A stretch of 64,000 bases of DNA. Origin: Paraburkholderia acidicola. Its GTDB lineage: Bacteria > Pseudomonadota > Gammaproteobacteria > Burkholderiales > Burkholderiaceae. Positions within the stretch are counted from its first letter, which is position 1, and every line of letters starts with the position of its first letter. A program made the position numbers and the translations under genes. The stretch covers positions 2,294,001 to 2,358,000 of the forward strand of contig NZ_MTZV01000006.1 of the NCBI RefSeq assembly GCF_002362315.1. The letters run 5' to 3'. Positions 8,229 to 18,333 of this stretch are shown here, in pieces. The notes beneath the pieces were generated by a model, which was not told where the DNA came from, searched no databases, and saw only the letters and a program-made list of their open reading frames with translations.

Positions 8229-10433
8229 ATGGAAATCAAAGTCAACTTCCTCGACAAGCTACGTCTCGAAGCCAAGTTCGACGACTTTACAGTAGTGTCC
8301 GACCAGCCCATCCGCTACAAAGGCGACGGCTCGGCGCCGGGGCCCTTCGATTATTTCCTGGCCTCATCGGCCTTGTGTGCAGCCTACTTTGTGAAGCTGT
8401 ACTGCGTAACCCGCAATATTCCAACCGAGAATATCCGCCTGTCGCAGAACAATATTGTTGATCCGGAAAACCGGTACCAGCAGATCTTCAAGATTCAGGT
8501 CGAATTACCACCGGATATCCAGGAAGCAGATCGCCGGGGTATCTTGCGCTCCATTGAGCGTTGTACGGTCAAGAAAGTGGTGCAAGCCGGCCCCGAGTTT
8601 GTCATCGAAGAGGTAGAGAGCCTCGATGCCGATGCTCAGTCCTTGCTCACGTTGAAGCCGGCTTCCGACGCGAGCACCTATATCGTGGGCAAGGATCTGC
8701 CGTTGGAGCAAACCATCGCCAACATGTCGGGCAAGTTGGCGGAGCTGGGCATGAAGATTGAAATCGCTTCGTGGCGCAATATCGTTCCCAATGTGTGGTC
8801 GCTGCATATCCGCGATGCGCACTCGCCGATGTGTTTTACCAATGGCAAGGGAGCGACCAAAGAAAGCGCGTTGGCGTCGGCGTTAGGCGAGTTTATCGAG
8901 CGCCTGAATTGCAATCACTTCTATGGGGGTGCGTTCTGGGGCGAAGAGATTGCCAATGCGGCGTTCGTACATTACCCAGACGAGCGCTGGTTCAAGCCTG
9001 GTCGCAAGGATGCGCTGCCGGCTGAAATTCTGGATGCGTACTGCCTCGAAATTTATAATCCCGATGGCGAGTTGCGTGGCTCGCATCTGTACGACACCAA
9101 CTCCGGCAATACGCAGCGTGGTATCTGTTCGCTACCGTTTGTGCGGCAGTCGGACGGCGAAGTCGTGTATTTCCCGTCCAACCTGATCGAAAACCTGTTC
9201 GTCAGCAATGGCATGAGTGCGGGTAATACGCTGGCCGAAGCGCAGGTGCAATGCCTGTCGGAAATTTTTGAGCGGGCGGTGAAGCGCGAAATTCTCGAAG
9301 GTGAAATCGCATTGCCCGATGTGCCGCACGAAGTGCTGGCGAAATACCCTGGCATTCTCGCCGGAATTCGGGGGTTAGAAGAGCAGGGCTTTCCGGTGCT
9401 GGTGAAGGATGCATCGCTGGGTGGGACTTACCCGCTGATGTGCGTGACCTTGATGAACCCGCGGACAGGCGGTGTCTTTGCCTCGTTTGGCGCTCACCCA
9501 AGCTTCGAGGTGGCGCTGGAACGAAGCCTGACGGAATTGCTACAAGGGCGCAGCTTTGAAGGCCTGAACGATTTGCCTCAGCCGACCTTTGTCAGTAACG
9601 CCGTGACCGAACCGAATAACTTTGTTGAGCACTTCATTGATTCCAGCGGTGTGGTGTCGTGGCGCTTTTTCAGCGCCAAAGCGAATTACGAGTTTGTTGA
9701 GTGGGACTTTTCTGGCCAGGGTGAAAACTCCAATGCCGAGGAAGCCGCAACGTTGTTCGGGATTCTCGAAGGCATGGGCAAAGAGGTGTACATGGCGGTG
9801 TACGACCAACTGGGCGCCACGGCCTGCCGGATTCTGGTGCCCGGGTATTCGGAAGTTTACCCGGTAGAGGATTTGATCTGGGATAACACCAACAAGGCGC
9901 TGTTGTTCCGCACCGATATTCTGAACCTGCATCTTCTGGACGATGCAGGTCTGGCAGCATTGCTGGAGCGGCTGGAGAACAGCGATCTCGATGAGCACTC
10001 CGATATCGCCACTTTGATCGGCATCGAATTTGACGAGAATACGAACTGGGGGCAGCTAACCGTTCTCGAGTTGAAGCTGCTGATTCATCTGGCCTTGCAG
10101 CAATTTGAGGCGGCGCAAGAGCTGGTGGGTGCGTTCCTGCAGTACAACGACAACTCGGTCGAGCGCGGATTGTTTTACCAGGCCTTGAACGTGGTGCTGG
10201 AGGTGCTGCTCGATGACGACCTGGAACTGGACGACTACGCGGTCAACTTCCGTCGCATGTTTGGCAATGCCCGGATGGACGCGGTAATGGGATCGGTGGA
10301 CGGCAGCGTGCGCTTCTATGGGCTCACGCCAACGAGTATGAAACTCGAGGGTCTCGACAGGCACCACCGCCTGATCGACAGTTACAGGAAACTGCACAAG
10401 GCGCGGGCCGATGTAACGGCTACAGCGAGTTAG
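8229..10433 (+). CDS. OsmC-domain / YcaO-domain fusion protein
   Basis: Residues 1-145 form an OsmC-like peroxidase domain with the two expected cysteines (Cys50 in ASSALC and Cys112 in RSIERC). From about residue 155 the protein follows the Escherichia coli YcaO over its whole length (IVPNVWSLHIRD, CFTNGKGATKESALASALGE, SNGMSAGNTLAEAQVQCLSEIFER, FIDSSG). YcaO enzymes use ATP to activate amide bonds; E. coli YcaO is linked to RimO-dependent methylthiolation of ribosomal protein S12, and stand-alone members are not peptide-heterocycle makers by default. The ATP-binding Glu/Arg motifs are present. The next gene starts 25 bases downstream. This protein is unrelated in context to the second YcaO at 26 kb. 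Confidence 0.9.
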   Translation: MEIKVNFLDKLRLEAKFDDFTVVSDQPIRYKGDGSAPGPFDYFLASSALCAAYFVKLYCVTRNIPTENIRLSQNNIVDPENRYQQIFKIQVELPPDIQEADRRGILRSIERCTVKKVVQAGPEFVIEEVESLDADAQSLLTLKPASDASTYIVGKDLPLEQTIANMSGKLAELGMKIEIASWRNIVPNVWSLHIRDAHSPMCFTNGKGATKESALASALGEFIERLNCNHFYGGAFWGEEIANAAFVHYPDERWFKPGRKDALPAEILDAYCLEIYNPDGELRGSHLYDTNSGNTQRGICSLPFVRQSDGEVVYFPSNLIENLFVSNGMSAGNTLAEAQVQCLSEIFERAVKREILEGEIALPDVPHEVLAKYPGILAGIRGLEEQGFPVLVKDASLGGTYPLMCVTLMNPRTGGVFASFGAHPSFEVALERSLTELLQGRSFEGLNDLPQPTFVSNAVTEPNNFVEHFIDSSGVVSWRFFSAKANYEFVEWDFSGQGENSNAEEAATLFGILEGMGKEVYMAVYDQLGATACRILVPGYSEVYPVEDLIWDNTNKALLFRTDILNLHLLDDAGLAALLERLENSDLDEHSDIATLIGIEFDENTNWGQLTVLELKLLIHLALQQFEAAQELVGAFLQYNDNSVERGLFYQALNVVLEVLLDDDLELDDYAVNFRRMFGNARMDAVMGSVDGSVRFYGLTPTSMKLEGLDRHHRLIDSYRKLHKARADVTATAS

Positions 10434-10458
10434 GTCGACGAGTTCAGTGGGACATTCA

Positions 10459-11115
10459 ATGAAAAACGCAAAACCCAAGCGCACTCGTCAGGACGCCGAG
10501 CGTCTTTTCGAGGGACTGCCGCAGACGAGCACCGCACCACAAAGCCGTTCGGCGAATCCGTTCGAAGATGGCGCGTTCGAAAAAGTAGAGCGCATCGATG
10601 AAGAATCGAAGCTCTGGAAAGACAACCTCATTACGCTGCCTGCTGCGATCGAACTACCTCCTGGCTACACGTCGGTGTCCAGCGTACGCGAGGCGATGAA
10701 GCGCGCGTGGCGCGTCAAATGGGTCAGGGAAGGCCAGAACGAGATCGTCGTTGAATTCCCAGAGGGATGGGCAGCCGTTCGTCCCGCAAGCGGTCCCATC
10801 GAGCTACGCGATCCAGCCGGCGTTGTGCGCGCCGTATACGGATGGGCGCAGGATGCCGAACTGAGGATTCTGCCGCGTTACGCGGTGGAGTCACAGTCGA
10901 ATAGTACGAGTGGACTCGGCAGTGTGCTGGTGCGCGATCGCGAGAGTGGAGAGATTCTCGAGCGGTCGTCGACCTGGTCTGCGCAAACCGGCACGAACCA
11001 TCCAGATCGACCGAGATTGTCGACATGGCTTGACGTGCACTATCCGCAGCATCGTGACCCGATGCGGCTCTGGAAGGATTGCGAGGACAACATCGGGAAC
11101 TGGGTCGGACCATAG
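10459..11115 (+). CDS. Uncharacterised 218-residue protein
   Basis: I do not recognise this protein. It is hydrophilic, without signal peptide or membrane segments. The first 50 residues are charged and probably disordered, followed by a mixed alpha/beta region with several Trp residues (REAMKRAWRVKWVREGQNEIVVEFPEGW and a closing WKDCEDNIGNWVG). The ATG at 10459 is preferred over an in-frame GTG 12 bases upstream, though neither has a strong ribosome site. It follows the OsmC-YcaO gene by 25 bases on the same strand and is likely co-transcribed, which may hint at a shared role. Confidence 0.65.
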   Translation: MKNAKPKRTRQDAERLFEGLPQTSTAPQSRSANPFEDGAFEKVERIDEESKLWKDNLITLPAAIELPPGYTSVSSVREAMKRAWRVKWVREGQNEIVVEFPEGWAAVRPASGPIELRDPAGVVRAVYGWAQDAELRILPRYAVESQSNSTSGLGSVLVRDRESGEILERSSTWSAQTGTNHPDRPRLSTWLDVHYPQHRDPMRLWKDCEDNIGNWVGP

Positions 11116-11444
11116 TCGCGAATGACCCGCGATATTGCGTTGCAACGTAAAAACGCATGTCGCCTTCCTCAGGCTTTTCAACTAAAACCAACCGCAATTA
11201 CATTAACAACTACTGCCATGCTGTCGATAGTATTGTGCAAACCACTACTAGAAGCCGGACATGGCATCTACATCACGCTAGATTCTCCGCATGCATTTCC
11301 CTCCGGTGCCGATCGTTTCCTGTGATCCAGCCTGCGTGCATTAGCGTCGTCGTTGCCTCCCTGGCCAACGCTAGCCGATTTTGCTGAGCGTCTGACGCAT
11401 CAGCTTGTTTCGCGGCAGAGATGCAGTCCCATCCAGGAGGCAAT
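11116..11444. other. Intergenic region before ald, nothing recognised
   Basis: These 329 bases are relatively AT-rich in their first third and hold no coding frame with recognisable content. The promoter of ald presumably lies here, but I could not pick a convincing one. A strong ribosome site (AGGAGG) lies 6 bases before the ald ATG. Confidence 0.5.
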
Positions 11445-12563
11445 ATGCACATAGGCGTTCCGAAGGAGATCAAGAACCACGAGTACCGCGTTGGCCTGAC
11501 GCCACCTTCCGTGCGTGAGATCGTCGCGCATGGACACAGCGTGGACGTCGAGACAGGCGCAGGCGCGGGCATCGGTGCAACCGACGACGCGTACCGGGCC
11601 GCAGGCGCGCGGGTGGTGCCGAACGCTGAAGCGGTGTTCGCCGCGGCCGACATGATCGTCAAGGTGAAAGAGCCGCAAGCGCCCGAGCGCGCGCTGCTGC
11701 GCCGCGGGCAGATTCTCTTCACCTATCTGCACCTCGCGCCTGACCCCGAGCAGTGCGCCGATCTCATCAAAAGCAACGCGGTCTGTATTGCCTACGAAAC
11801 CGTCACGCAACGCGGCGGCGGATTGCCGCTGCTCGCGCCGATGTCCGAGGTCGCGGGCCGTATGTCGATTCAGGCGGGTGCGTTCTGTCTGGAGCGTGCG
11901 CACGGCGGCAAGGGCATCCTGCTCGGCGGCGTGGCAGGTGTGCCCTCTGCGAAGATCGTGATTCTCGGCGCCGGTGTGGTGGGCACCAATGCCGCGCAGA
12001 TGGCGGTGGGCACCGGTGCGCAGGTTGTCGTGATCGATCGCAATGTCGATGCGTTGCGACGCATGGACCGGCTGCTGGGCGCACGCGTGATCACGGTGTA
12101 TTCGAACCAGGACAACATCGAACAACACGTGCTCGATGCCGACCTCGTGATTGGTGGCGTGCTCGTGCCCGGCGCCGCTGCACCCAAACTCGTCACGCGC
12201 AAGATGGTTGATGCGATGAGCCCGGGCTCCGTGATCGTCGATGTCGCAATCGACCAGGGCGGATGCTGCGAAACCGCGAAGCCTACGACTCACGCGGACC
12301 CTACGTACAAAGTCGGCGAGGTTGTGCACTACTGCGTCGCGAACATGCCGGGCGGTGTGCCACGCACATCCACTTATGCATTGAACAACGCAACGCTACC
12401 GTTCGTGCTGCACATTGCCGACCAGGGCTGGCGCAAGGCACTCACCGATGACGAACATCTGCGTCGCGGTCTGAACGTCGCGTTTGGCAAGGTGACCTGT
12501 CCCGAGGTTGCCGAAGCGTTGGGCTACACGTGCGAGGACGCAGAGGCCGTCGTAGCGGGATAG
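11445..12563 (+). CDS. ald: Alanine dehydrogenase
   Basis: This NAD-dependent enzyme interconverts L-alanine and pyruvate plus ammonia. It has 372 residues, the usual length, and starts at ATG 11445 (MHIGVPKEIKNHEYRVGLTP) behind a perfect AGGAGG; an upstream in-frame ATG at 11421 adds eight non-family residues. Catalytic Lys75 (VKVKEP) and His96 (YLHLAPD) are present, with the Rossmann motif VILGAGVVGTNAA and the conserved VDVAIDQGGCCET and NMPGGVPRTST blocks. It stands alone, convergent with the guanidine/allophanate operon; both concern ammonia, but co-regulation is not evident from the sequence. Confidence 0.95.
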   Translation: MHIGVPKEIKNHEYRVGLTPPSVREIVAHGHSVDVETGAGAGIGATDDAYRAAGARVVPNAEAVFAAADMIVKVKEPQAPERALLRRGQILFTYLHLAPDPEQCADLIKSNAVCIAYETVTQRGGGLPLLAPMSEVAGRMSIQAGAFCLERAHGGKGILLGGVAGVPSAKIVILGAGVVGTNAAQMAVGTGAQVVVIDRNVDALRRMDRLLGARVITVYSNQDNIEQHVLDADLVIGGVLVPGAAAPKLVTRKMVDAMSPGSVIVDVAIDQGGCCETAKPTTHADPTYKVGEVVHYCVANMPGGVPRTSTYALNNATLPFVLHIADQGWRKALTDDEHLRRGLNVAFGKVTCPEVAEALGYTCEDAEAVVAG

Positions 12564-12579
12564 CGAGCACGTAGCGATG

Positions 12580-12610
12580 AAGCGCGGGCGGCTTGCCCGT
12601 CCGCGCGCTT
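12580..12610. terminator. GC-rich hairpin between convergent ald and allophanate hydrolase
   Basis: AAGCGCG at 12580-12586 pairs with CGCGCTT at 12604-12610, and further G-C pairs inside extend the stem with a small bulge. The element lies between two converging genes and may end transcription from both sides, but no T-run follows. Confidence 0.45.
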
Positions 12611-12688
12611 AAGCCAAACGGCGTTGCCGGGATTTACCCCTGATCGGACTTCGTCTCCGTCCCGACAGGTGTGACATCCCGCAGCACG

Positions 12689-14500
12689 CTACCGGTGAGT
12701 ATGTTCGGGAGCCTCAAGCCACGCCCGCCAGCCGCCAAACGACGTGATATCGACCGCGCCGTCGAGCCCATATGTTTCGCAAACGAAGCCCGTCTCCCAG
12801 CGACCGTCCACCAGTTCGACCTTACCCAGCGCGAGCGGCGCGGGGATGCCGTCGAGAAACGAACCGAACTCGGCGCTCGGCATGTCCCACACTTCGACCG
12901 CGATCGCTGCACCGCCTTCCGTCGTGCGCGCCATCCCGGGCCGCTTTGTCGGTCCGCCTGCCAGCACATAGAGCCGGTAATGCGGCGCACTCGTCGTCGC
13001 TTCGAGTCGTCTGCCACCACGTCGCGTCAACTGCCCATTTAGAGGCAGACCGTCGAGATGCGCACCACACACCACGAGCCGCATCCGGTCATGTCGCGCG
13101 GCGTGTGCGGGCGGCGGCGTATCGTGCACCGCGCCGCCTGCGAGCGGCAACGCCAGCGCACGTTGCAAACCATCGGCTGCGCCGAGTAGGTATTGATCGG
13201 TGAAGGCACGACCGAAGAGCGTCACGCCCCAAGGCAAGCCGTTCTTCATGAAGCCGGCGGGCAACGCGACGGCTGCGTAGTCGAGCAGATTCATGAAGTT
13301 CGTGTAGTAGCCCAGCAGCGAGTTCGCGCCGACCGGATCGTGTTCGAGTTCCGCGAGCGTGACCGCACGCGGGATGGTCGGTGTCAGCATGAAATCCACA
13401 CTGGCAAGCACGGCGTCGCAGGTCTGTTTCAGCGCTTGCAGGCGGTACTGTGCGCGGAATGCATCGACGGCGGTGGCCGTCGGCGCTTTCGCGAGCACGT
13501 CGCGGATCACAGGCAATACCGCGTCGGGCTGCTTCTCCATCAACGCGCCGGCCACGCTGTAGCGTTCCGCGACCCACGGTCCTTCGTAAAGCAGTCGCGC
13601 TGCTTCGACGAACGGTGTGAAATCGATCTCGACTGCCTCACCGCCGTTTGCTTCGAGCGCGGCTCGTGCATGCGCAAACAGTGCGGGGCTCTCCACGCAG
13701 CTGAAGAATTCCGGCACGCGCGGCACACCGAAGCGAAAACGTGACACTTGGCCGAATGCGGTGCCGTCGTTCCATTGCGGGTTGTCGCGGCTGTACGCAT
13801 CGGCGGTATCTTTGCGGGCGGTTAGCGCAAGCAGTTCGCTCGCTTCCTGCGCGGTCGCCGTGAAGAACGTTACGCAATCGAGCGTGCGACAGGCCGGTAC
13901 GACACCTGCCGTCGACAGCAGCCCCTTCGTCGCTTTCAACCCGACCAGATTGTTGAGTGCCGCCGGCACGCGTCCCGAGCCCGCGGTGTCGCTGCCAAGC
14001 GCGAAGCTCGCGACACCGAGCGCAACCGCCAGCGACGAACCCGCGCTCGAACCGCCTGACGGGTAATCCGGATGCACGCTGTTGCGACACTTGCCGTACG
14101 GCGAGCGCGTGCCGTTCAGGCCAGTCGCAAACTGATCGAGATTGGTCTTGCCGAGCGGGATCGCGCCGAGCGCGATCAACTGCTCGACGAGCGTCGCGGA
14201 GCGCGCGGGTGTGTAAGCGAACGCGGGGCATGCAGCGGTGGTCGGTACATCCGACAGATCGATGTTGTCCTTGATGACGAATGGGATGCCATAGAGCGGC
14301 AGCGTATCGGCATCGTATGCATCGAGCGCGGCGAGCCAGGGTTGCAGCGCCGCCTCGTCAAGCAGATGGATAAACAGCCGGTACTCGTCGTTCAGCGCAG
14401 CGGCGCGTTCGCGCAGGGCGCTGATCAGAGCGCGCGGCGTTGTGCGTTTTGCCCGATAGGCGGCGCGCAACGTGGATAAACGCAAATCGAATGAGGTCAT
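12689..14500 (-). CDS. atzF: Allophanate hydrolase
   Basis: This 603-residue cytoplasmic amidase converts allophanate to ammonia and carbon dioxide. The amidase-signature catalytic triad is complete: Lys77 (VIKDN), cis-Ser151 (PSGGSSAGSS) and Ser175 (DTAGSGR). After about residue 460 the protein carries the C-terminal allophanate hydrolase domain, which removes the carboxyl group of the intermediate. It is the last gene of the minus-strand operon, 85 bases after the carboxylase gene. In both the urea and the guanidine carboxylase routes allophanate is the final intermediate, so this gene does not by itself decide the pathway. Confidence 0.95.
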   Translation of the reverse strand: MTSFDLRLSTLRAAYRAKRTTPRALISALRERAAALNDEYRLFIHLLDEAALQPWLAALDAYDADTLPLYGIPFVIKDNIDLSDVPTTAACPAFAYTPARSATLVEQLIALGAIPLGKTNLDQFATGLNGTRSPYGKCRNSVHPDYPSGGSSAGSSLAVALGVASFALGSDTAGSGRVPAALNNLVGLKATKGLLSTAGVVPACRTLDCVTFFTATAQEASELLALTARKDTADAYSRDNPQWNDGTAFGQVSRFRFGVPRVPEFFSCVESPALFAHARAALEANGGEAVEIDFTPFVEAARLLYEGPWVAERYSVAGALMEKQPDAVLPVIRDVLAKAPTATAVDAFRAQYRLQALKQTCDAVLASVDFMLTPTIPRAVTLAELEHDPVGANSLLGYYTNFMNLLDYAAVALPAGFMKNGLPWGVTLFGRAFTDQYLLGAADGLQRALALPLAGGAVHDTPPPAHAARHDRMRLVVCGAHLDGLPLNGQLTRRGGRRLEATTSAPHYRLYVLAGGPTKRPGMARTTEGGAAIAVEVWDMPSAEFGSFLDGIPAPLALGKVELVDGRWETGFVCETYGLDGAVDITSFGGWRAWLEAPEHTHR

Positions 14501-14585
14501 GCCGGGTCCTGAAACGAAAGAGATACAAAGAGGTAAACAGCCAATGCGCCGATGCAGGTGGAACCATCAGGCGCGAGCAGGCAGA

Positions 14586-17500
14586 TCACACAGTATCGAT
14601 CACGACTACGCGTTGTCCGGCCCGCACCGATGAACCGGGCGCGACGTGGATTTCGCCGATCGTGCCTGCGCACGGCGCTACCACGGAAATCTCCATCTTC
14701 ATCGATTCAATCACGAGCAGCACGTCGCCGGCGGCGACCGTCGCACCGGGTGCGACGTGCACCTGCCACAGGTTGCCGGCGATCTCGCTGTCGACGGCGA
14801 TCTGGTCGTCGCGCAACGGCGCATCGCCTACGTCCACAGTCACCGTGTCCGACGCTGCCGACGTATCGCCGCTAACGTCCGCTTCATGCCAGCGCTGCCG
14901 TTCGGCTTCGAACGCAGCCTGCTGACGCGTGCGGAACCGCGCAATGCCCTCGGTTTCGCGCGCGAGAAACGCCTGATAGTCCGCAAGCGACAATTCGGCC
15001 GCTTCGATTTTCAGCGGATAACGACCGAGCGGGAAATCCGCACGAATGCGTAGCAGTTCATCGGCGGAGACTTCGTAGAAGCGGATCTGATCGAAGAAGC
15101 GCAACAGATACGGACGTCCCGCGAAATCCGCGATCTCGCGATAGCGGTTCCACATCTGCAGCGTGCGGCCGACGAACTGGTAGCCGCCAGGGCCTTCCAT
15201 ACCGTACACGCACAAATACGCACCGCCGATACCCACCGAATTCTCCGCAGTCCACGTGCGCGCCGGGTTGTACTTCGTCGTGACGAGACGATGCCGCGGA
15301 TCGAGCGGCGTAGCGACCGGCGCGCCGAGATAGACATCGCCGAGCCCCATCACCAGGTAGTGTGCGTCGAAGACGATTCTCTTCACCGCCTCGAGCGAGT
15401 CGAGATCGTTGATCCGGCGGATGAACTCCAGGTTGCTCGGACACCACGGCGCATCGGGGCGCACGGTGGTCATGTACTTGTCGATCGCGAGGCGGCAGGC
15501 CGGGTCGTCCCACGACAACGGCAGATGCACGATTCGCGACGGCACACGCAGGTCGCGTTGCTGCAACACGGCTTGCCAGTGTGTTTCTACATGCACGAGC
15601 AATGTCGCGAGCGGAAGCTGTTCCGGCCGGTAGTGAATCTGCAGCGAACGGATACCAGGCGTGAGATCGATCACGCCCGGCAACGCGCACGCTTCGAGCG
15701 CCTGCATCAACGCGTGGCCGCGAAAACGCAGCGCGATGTCGAGTTCCGCGGGACCGATTTCGAGCAATAGATGCGTGTCGCCTGACAGCCGCGCAACGAG
15801 GCGCTCCTCGGCCTGACCGATGTCGAGCACGATCGGCGACGCGAGAGATGACACAGGTTGCGCCTGGTCGCCGGAAGCGATCGATAGCGGCGGCAACGCG
15901 GATGCGTACGCATAGGCCTGTGCGTCGAGCTGCGCCGCTTCGCGCACGCGAGCGGCTGCAGCCTCGCGTGCGGTAGCGATATCGACAGGTACGAAGCGCA
16001 CCTTGTCGCCGGCCTTCAACTGACCGATCTGCCACAGATCGGCTTCGATGATCGTCACCGGACACACGAAGCCGCCCAGGCTCGGGCCGTCCGGACCGAG
16101 GATCACAGGCATGTCGCCAGTGAAATCGATTGCGCCGACCGCATACGGATTGTCGTGAATGTTCGACGGATGCAGTCCGGCTTCGCCACCGTCCGCGCGA
16201 GTCCACTCAGGCTTCGGGCCGATCAGCCGCACGCCGGTGCGGCTTGAGTTGAAATGGATCTCCCATTCGGTGGCGAGGAACTGTTCGATGTATCGCGTGC
16301 TGAAGTATTCGGGTGCGCCGTGCGGTCCGTAGATCACGCGCACGGTGCGCACCGCTTCGAGTTGCGGTGTGAGCGTATGAGGCAATGCCGCACCCGTGCT
16401 GCGGTCGGCGAGCGACTGAAGATGCAGCACATCGCCCGCACGTAGCGCACGACCACCGTGACCACCGAACTGACCGAGCGTAAATGTGCTGCGACTGCCG
16501 AGATAGCGCGCAACGTCGAGGCCACCGCACACGCACAGATACGCACGCGCGCCCGCGCCACGGATCGCGCCGAGCGTGAGCGTCGAGCCGGCGGCGACGA
16601 AGAGCGCGGTGTGCATCGGTTGGTCGACGCCATCGAGCGTCACGGCGAGCGCGGCACCGGTCACCGCGATCACTGCGTCGGTATTGAAGCGCAGCGTCGG
16701 TCCGTTCATCGTGATTTCGAGCGCGGCCGCGTCGCTGCCGTTGTCGAGCAGCCGGTTGCCGAGGCGCAGCGAGCGATCGTCCATCGGACCCGATGGCGGG
16801 ATACCGACCGCCCAGTAGCCGAGCCGGCCCGGGTAATCCTGCACAGTCGTTTGCGTGCCGCCGGTGAGGACTTCGACGGTCGCGGCCCGATAACGCAAAC
16901 CTTCGAGGCAACGAGTCCACGGTGCGCCGCTCGCGAATGGTGTGTCGGCAAGAATTTGCCGCAAGTAGGCGCGATTCGTTTCGACACCGTAGATGCGCGT
17001 CTCGGCAAGCGCAGCGTCGAGCGTATGGTGTGCATCGTCACGAGTCGGCGACCACGCAATCAGCTTCGCCAGCATCGGATCGAACCACGGCGGCACTTCG
17101 CAGCCCGCTTCGATCCACGTGTCGATACGCAGCGCGCGGCCATCGGCGGAAGGAAACGAAACCTCGGTGAGCAGACCCGGGCACGGTTTGAAGTCGCGGC
17201 CTGGATCTTCCGCATAGAGCCGGGCCTGGATCGCATGACCTGACGGGTGCAAACGCTTTGCGAGTTCGTCGAGCGGCGCAAGCGTGCCCGCCGCAAGTTC
17301 GATCATCCAGCGCACGAGGTCGACGCCCCACACCTGTTCGGTTACACCGTGCTCGACCTGTAGACGCGTGTTCACTTCGAGAAAATAGAAGCGTGCGGCG
17401 TCGCTGTCGTAGACGAACTCGACGGTACCGGCCGAGCGATAGCTGACCGCCTGTGCGAGACGGATTGCAGCGGCACACAGCGCTTCCGCGACACCGTCGG

Positions 17501-18239
17501 GCAGGTTCGGCGCGGGTGTTTCTTCGAGCACCTTCTGGTTGCGCCGCTGCACTGAGCAGTCGCGCACACCGAGTGCGAGCGCAGCCCCATTGCCGTCGCC
17601 GAAAATCTGCACTTCGAGGTGCCGGGCTTTCTCGATGTATTTCTCGAGGAACACGCCCGCATCGCTGAAGTTGTTTTGCCCAAGGCGCTTGACGACGTCG
17701 AACTGCGCAGCGAGTTCTTCCGCCGAACGACACACGCGCATACCGATGCCGCCGCCACCGGCCGTGCTTTTCAGCATGACCGGAAAGTCGATGCGCGCCG
17801 CTGCGGTGAGCGCCGCGTCGAGATCGTCGAGCAGGCCCGTGCCTTCGAGCATCGGGATCTGTTCAGCGGCGGCGATCGCGCGCGCGGTGTGCTTCAGGCC
17901 GAACGCGCGAAGCTGTTCAGGCGTCGGCCCGATGAACGCGATGCCGGCCGCTTCGCATGCCTGCGCGAACGCCGCGTTTTCCGACAGGAAGCCGTAGCCG
18001 GGATGAATCGCCTGCACGTGTTCGGCACGCGCAATCTGCAGGATGCGTTCGACGTCGAGATAGGTGGCGCTGGCTGCGCCATCGCCGAGGCTATGAGCCG
18101 AGTCCGCGAGACTCACGTGACGGCTTGCGCGGTCGGCTTCGCTATACACAGCGACGCCAGTGACATCGAGTTCGCGCAGCGTGCGCAGGATGCGGCACGC
18201 GATCGCGCCGCGGTTAGCGATGAGAACGGTATCGAACAT
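14586..18239 (-). CDS. uca: Biotin-dependent urea/guanidine carboxylase
   Basis: This 1217-residue multidomain enzyme carboxylates an amide nitrogen with bicarbonate and ATP. Order of domains: biotin carboxylase with the glycine loop STAGGGGIGM (1-450), a KipA/AHS2-like carboxyltransferase half (about 460-770, starting VLTGGTQTTVQDYPGR), a KipI/AHS1-like half (about 810-1020), a linker domain, and a C-terminal biotinyl domain with IESMKME, Lys about 1181. It is annotated by default as urea carboxylase. Because the operon has a guanidine-I riboswitch leader and the two DUF1989 proteins, guanidine carboxylase is the more likely activity (known from homologous operons; inferred here). Start at ATG 18239 fits the family. 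Confidence 0.93.
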   Translation of the reverse strand: MFDTVLIANRGAIACRILRTLRELDVTGVAVYSEADRASRHVSLADSAHSLGDGAASATYLDVERILQIARAEHVQAIHPGYGFLSENAAFAQACEAAGIAFIGPTPEQLRAFGLKHTARAIAAAEQIPMLEGTGLLDDLDAALTAAARIDFPVMLKSTAGGGGIGMRVCRSAEELAAQFDVVKRLGQNNFSDAGVFLEKYIEKARHLEVQIFGDGNGAALALGVRDCSVQRRNQKVLEETPAPNLPDGVAEALCAAAIRLAQAVSYRSAGTVEFVYDSDAARFYFLEVNTRLQVEHGVTEQVWGVDLVRWMIELAAGTLAPLDELAKRLHPSGHAIQARLYAEDPGRDFKPCPGLLTEVSFPSADGRALRIDTWIEAGCEVPPWFDPMLAKLIAWSPTRDDAHHTLDAALAETRIYGVETNRAYLRQILADTPFASGAPWTRCLEGLRYRAATVEVLTGGTQTTVQDYPGRLGYWAVGIPPSGPMDDRSLRLGNRLLDNGSDAAALEITMNGPTLRFNTDAVIAVTGAALAVTLDGVDQPMHTALFVAAGSTLTLGAIRGAGARAYLCVCGGLDVARYLGSRSTFTLGQFGGHGGRALRAGDVLHLQSLADRSTGAALPHTLTPQLEAVRTVRVIYGPHGAPEYFSTRYIEQFLATEWEIHFNSSRTGVRLIGPKPEWTRADGGEAGLHPSNIHDNPYAVGAIDFTGDMPVILGPDGPSLGGFVCPVTIIEADLWQIGQLKAGDKVRFVPVDIATAREAAAARVREAAQLDAQAYAYASALPPLSIASGDQAQPVSSLASPIVLDIGQAEERLVARLSGDTHLLLEIGPAELDIALRFRGHALMQALEACALPGVIDLTPGIRSLQIHYRPEQLPLATLLVHVETHWQAVLQQRDLRVPSRIVHLPLSWDDPACRLAIDKYMTTVRPDAPWCPSNLEFIRRINDLDSLEAVKRIVFDAHYLVMGLGDVYLGAPVATPLDPRHRLVTTKYNPARTWTAENSVGIGGAYLCVYGMEGPGGYQFVGRTLQMWNRYREIADFAGRPYLLRFFDQIRFYEVSADELLRIRADFPLGRYPLKIEAAELSLADYQAFLARETEGIARFRTRQQAAFEAERQRWHEADVSGDTSAASDTVTVDVGDAPLRDDQIAVDSEIAGNLWQVHVAPGATVAAGDVLLVIESMKMEISVVAPCAGTIGEIHVAPGSSVRAGQRVVVIDTV

Positions 18240-18333
18240 GAGAAGGTGTTCAATGCGTGGGCGGGCCGTCCCGCCACGTTGGTATGCGAGCCGCGGTCGT
18301 CCGCGGCACGTATCCGGAAGCTAGCGCTGCCGC

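Noticed and set aside
14586..18239. Reading the large carboxylase as plain urea carboxylase of a urea operon
   Set aside because: The guanidine-I riboswitch segments in the leader and the DUF1989 pair favour guanidine; the urea reading remains only as an alternative.
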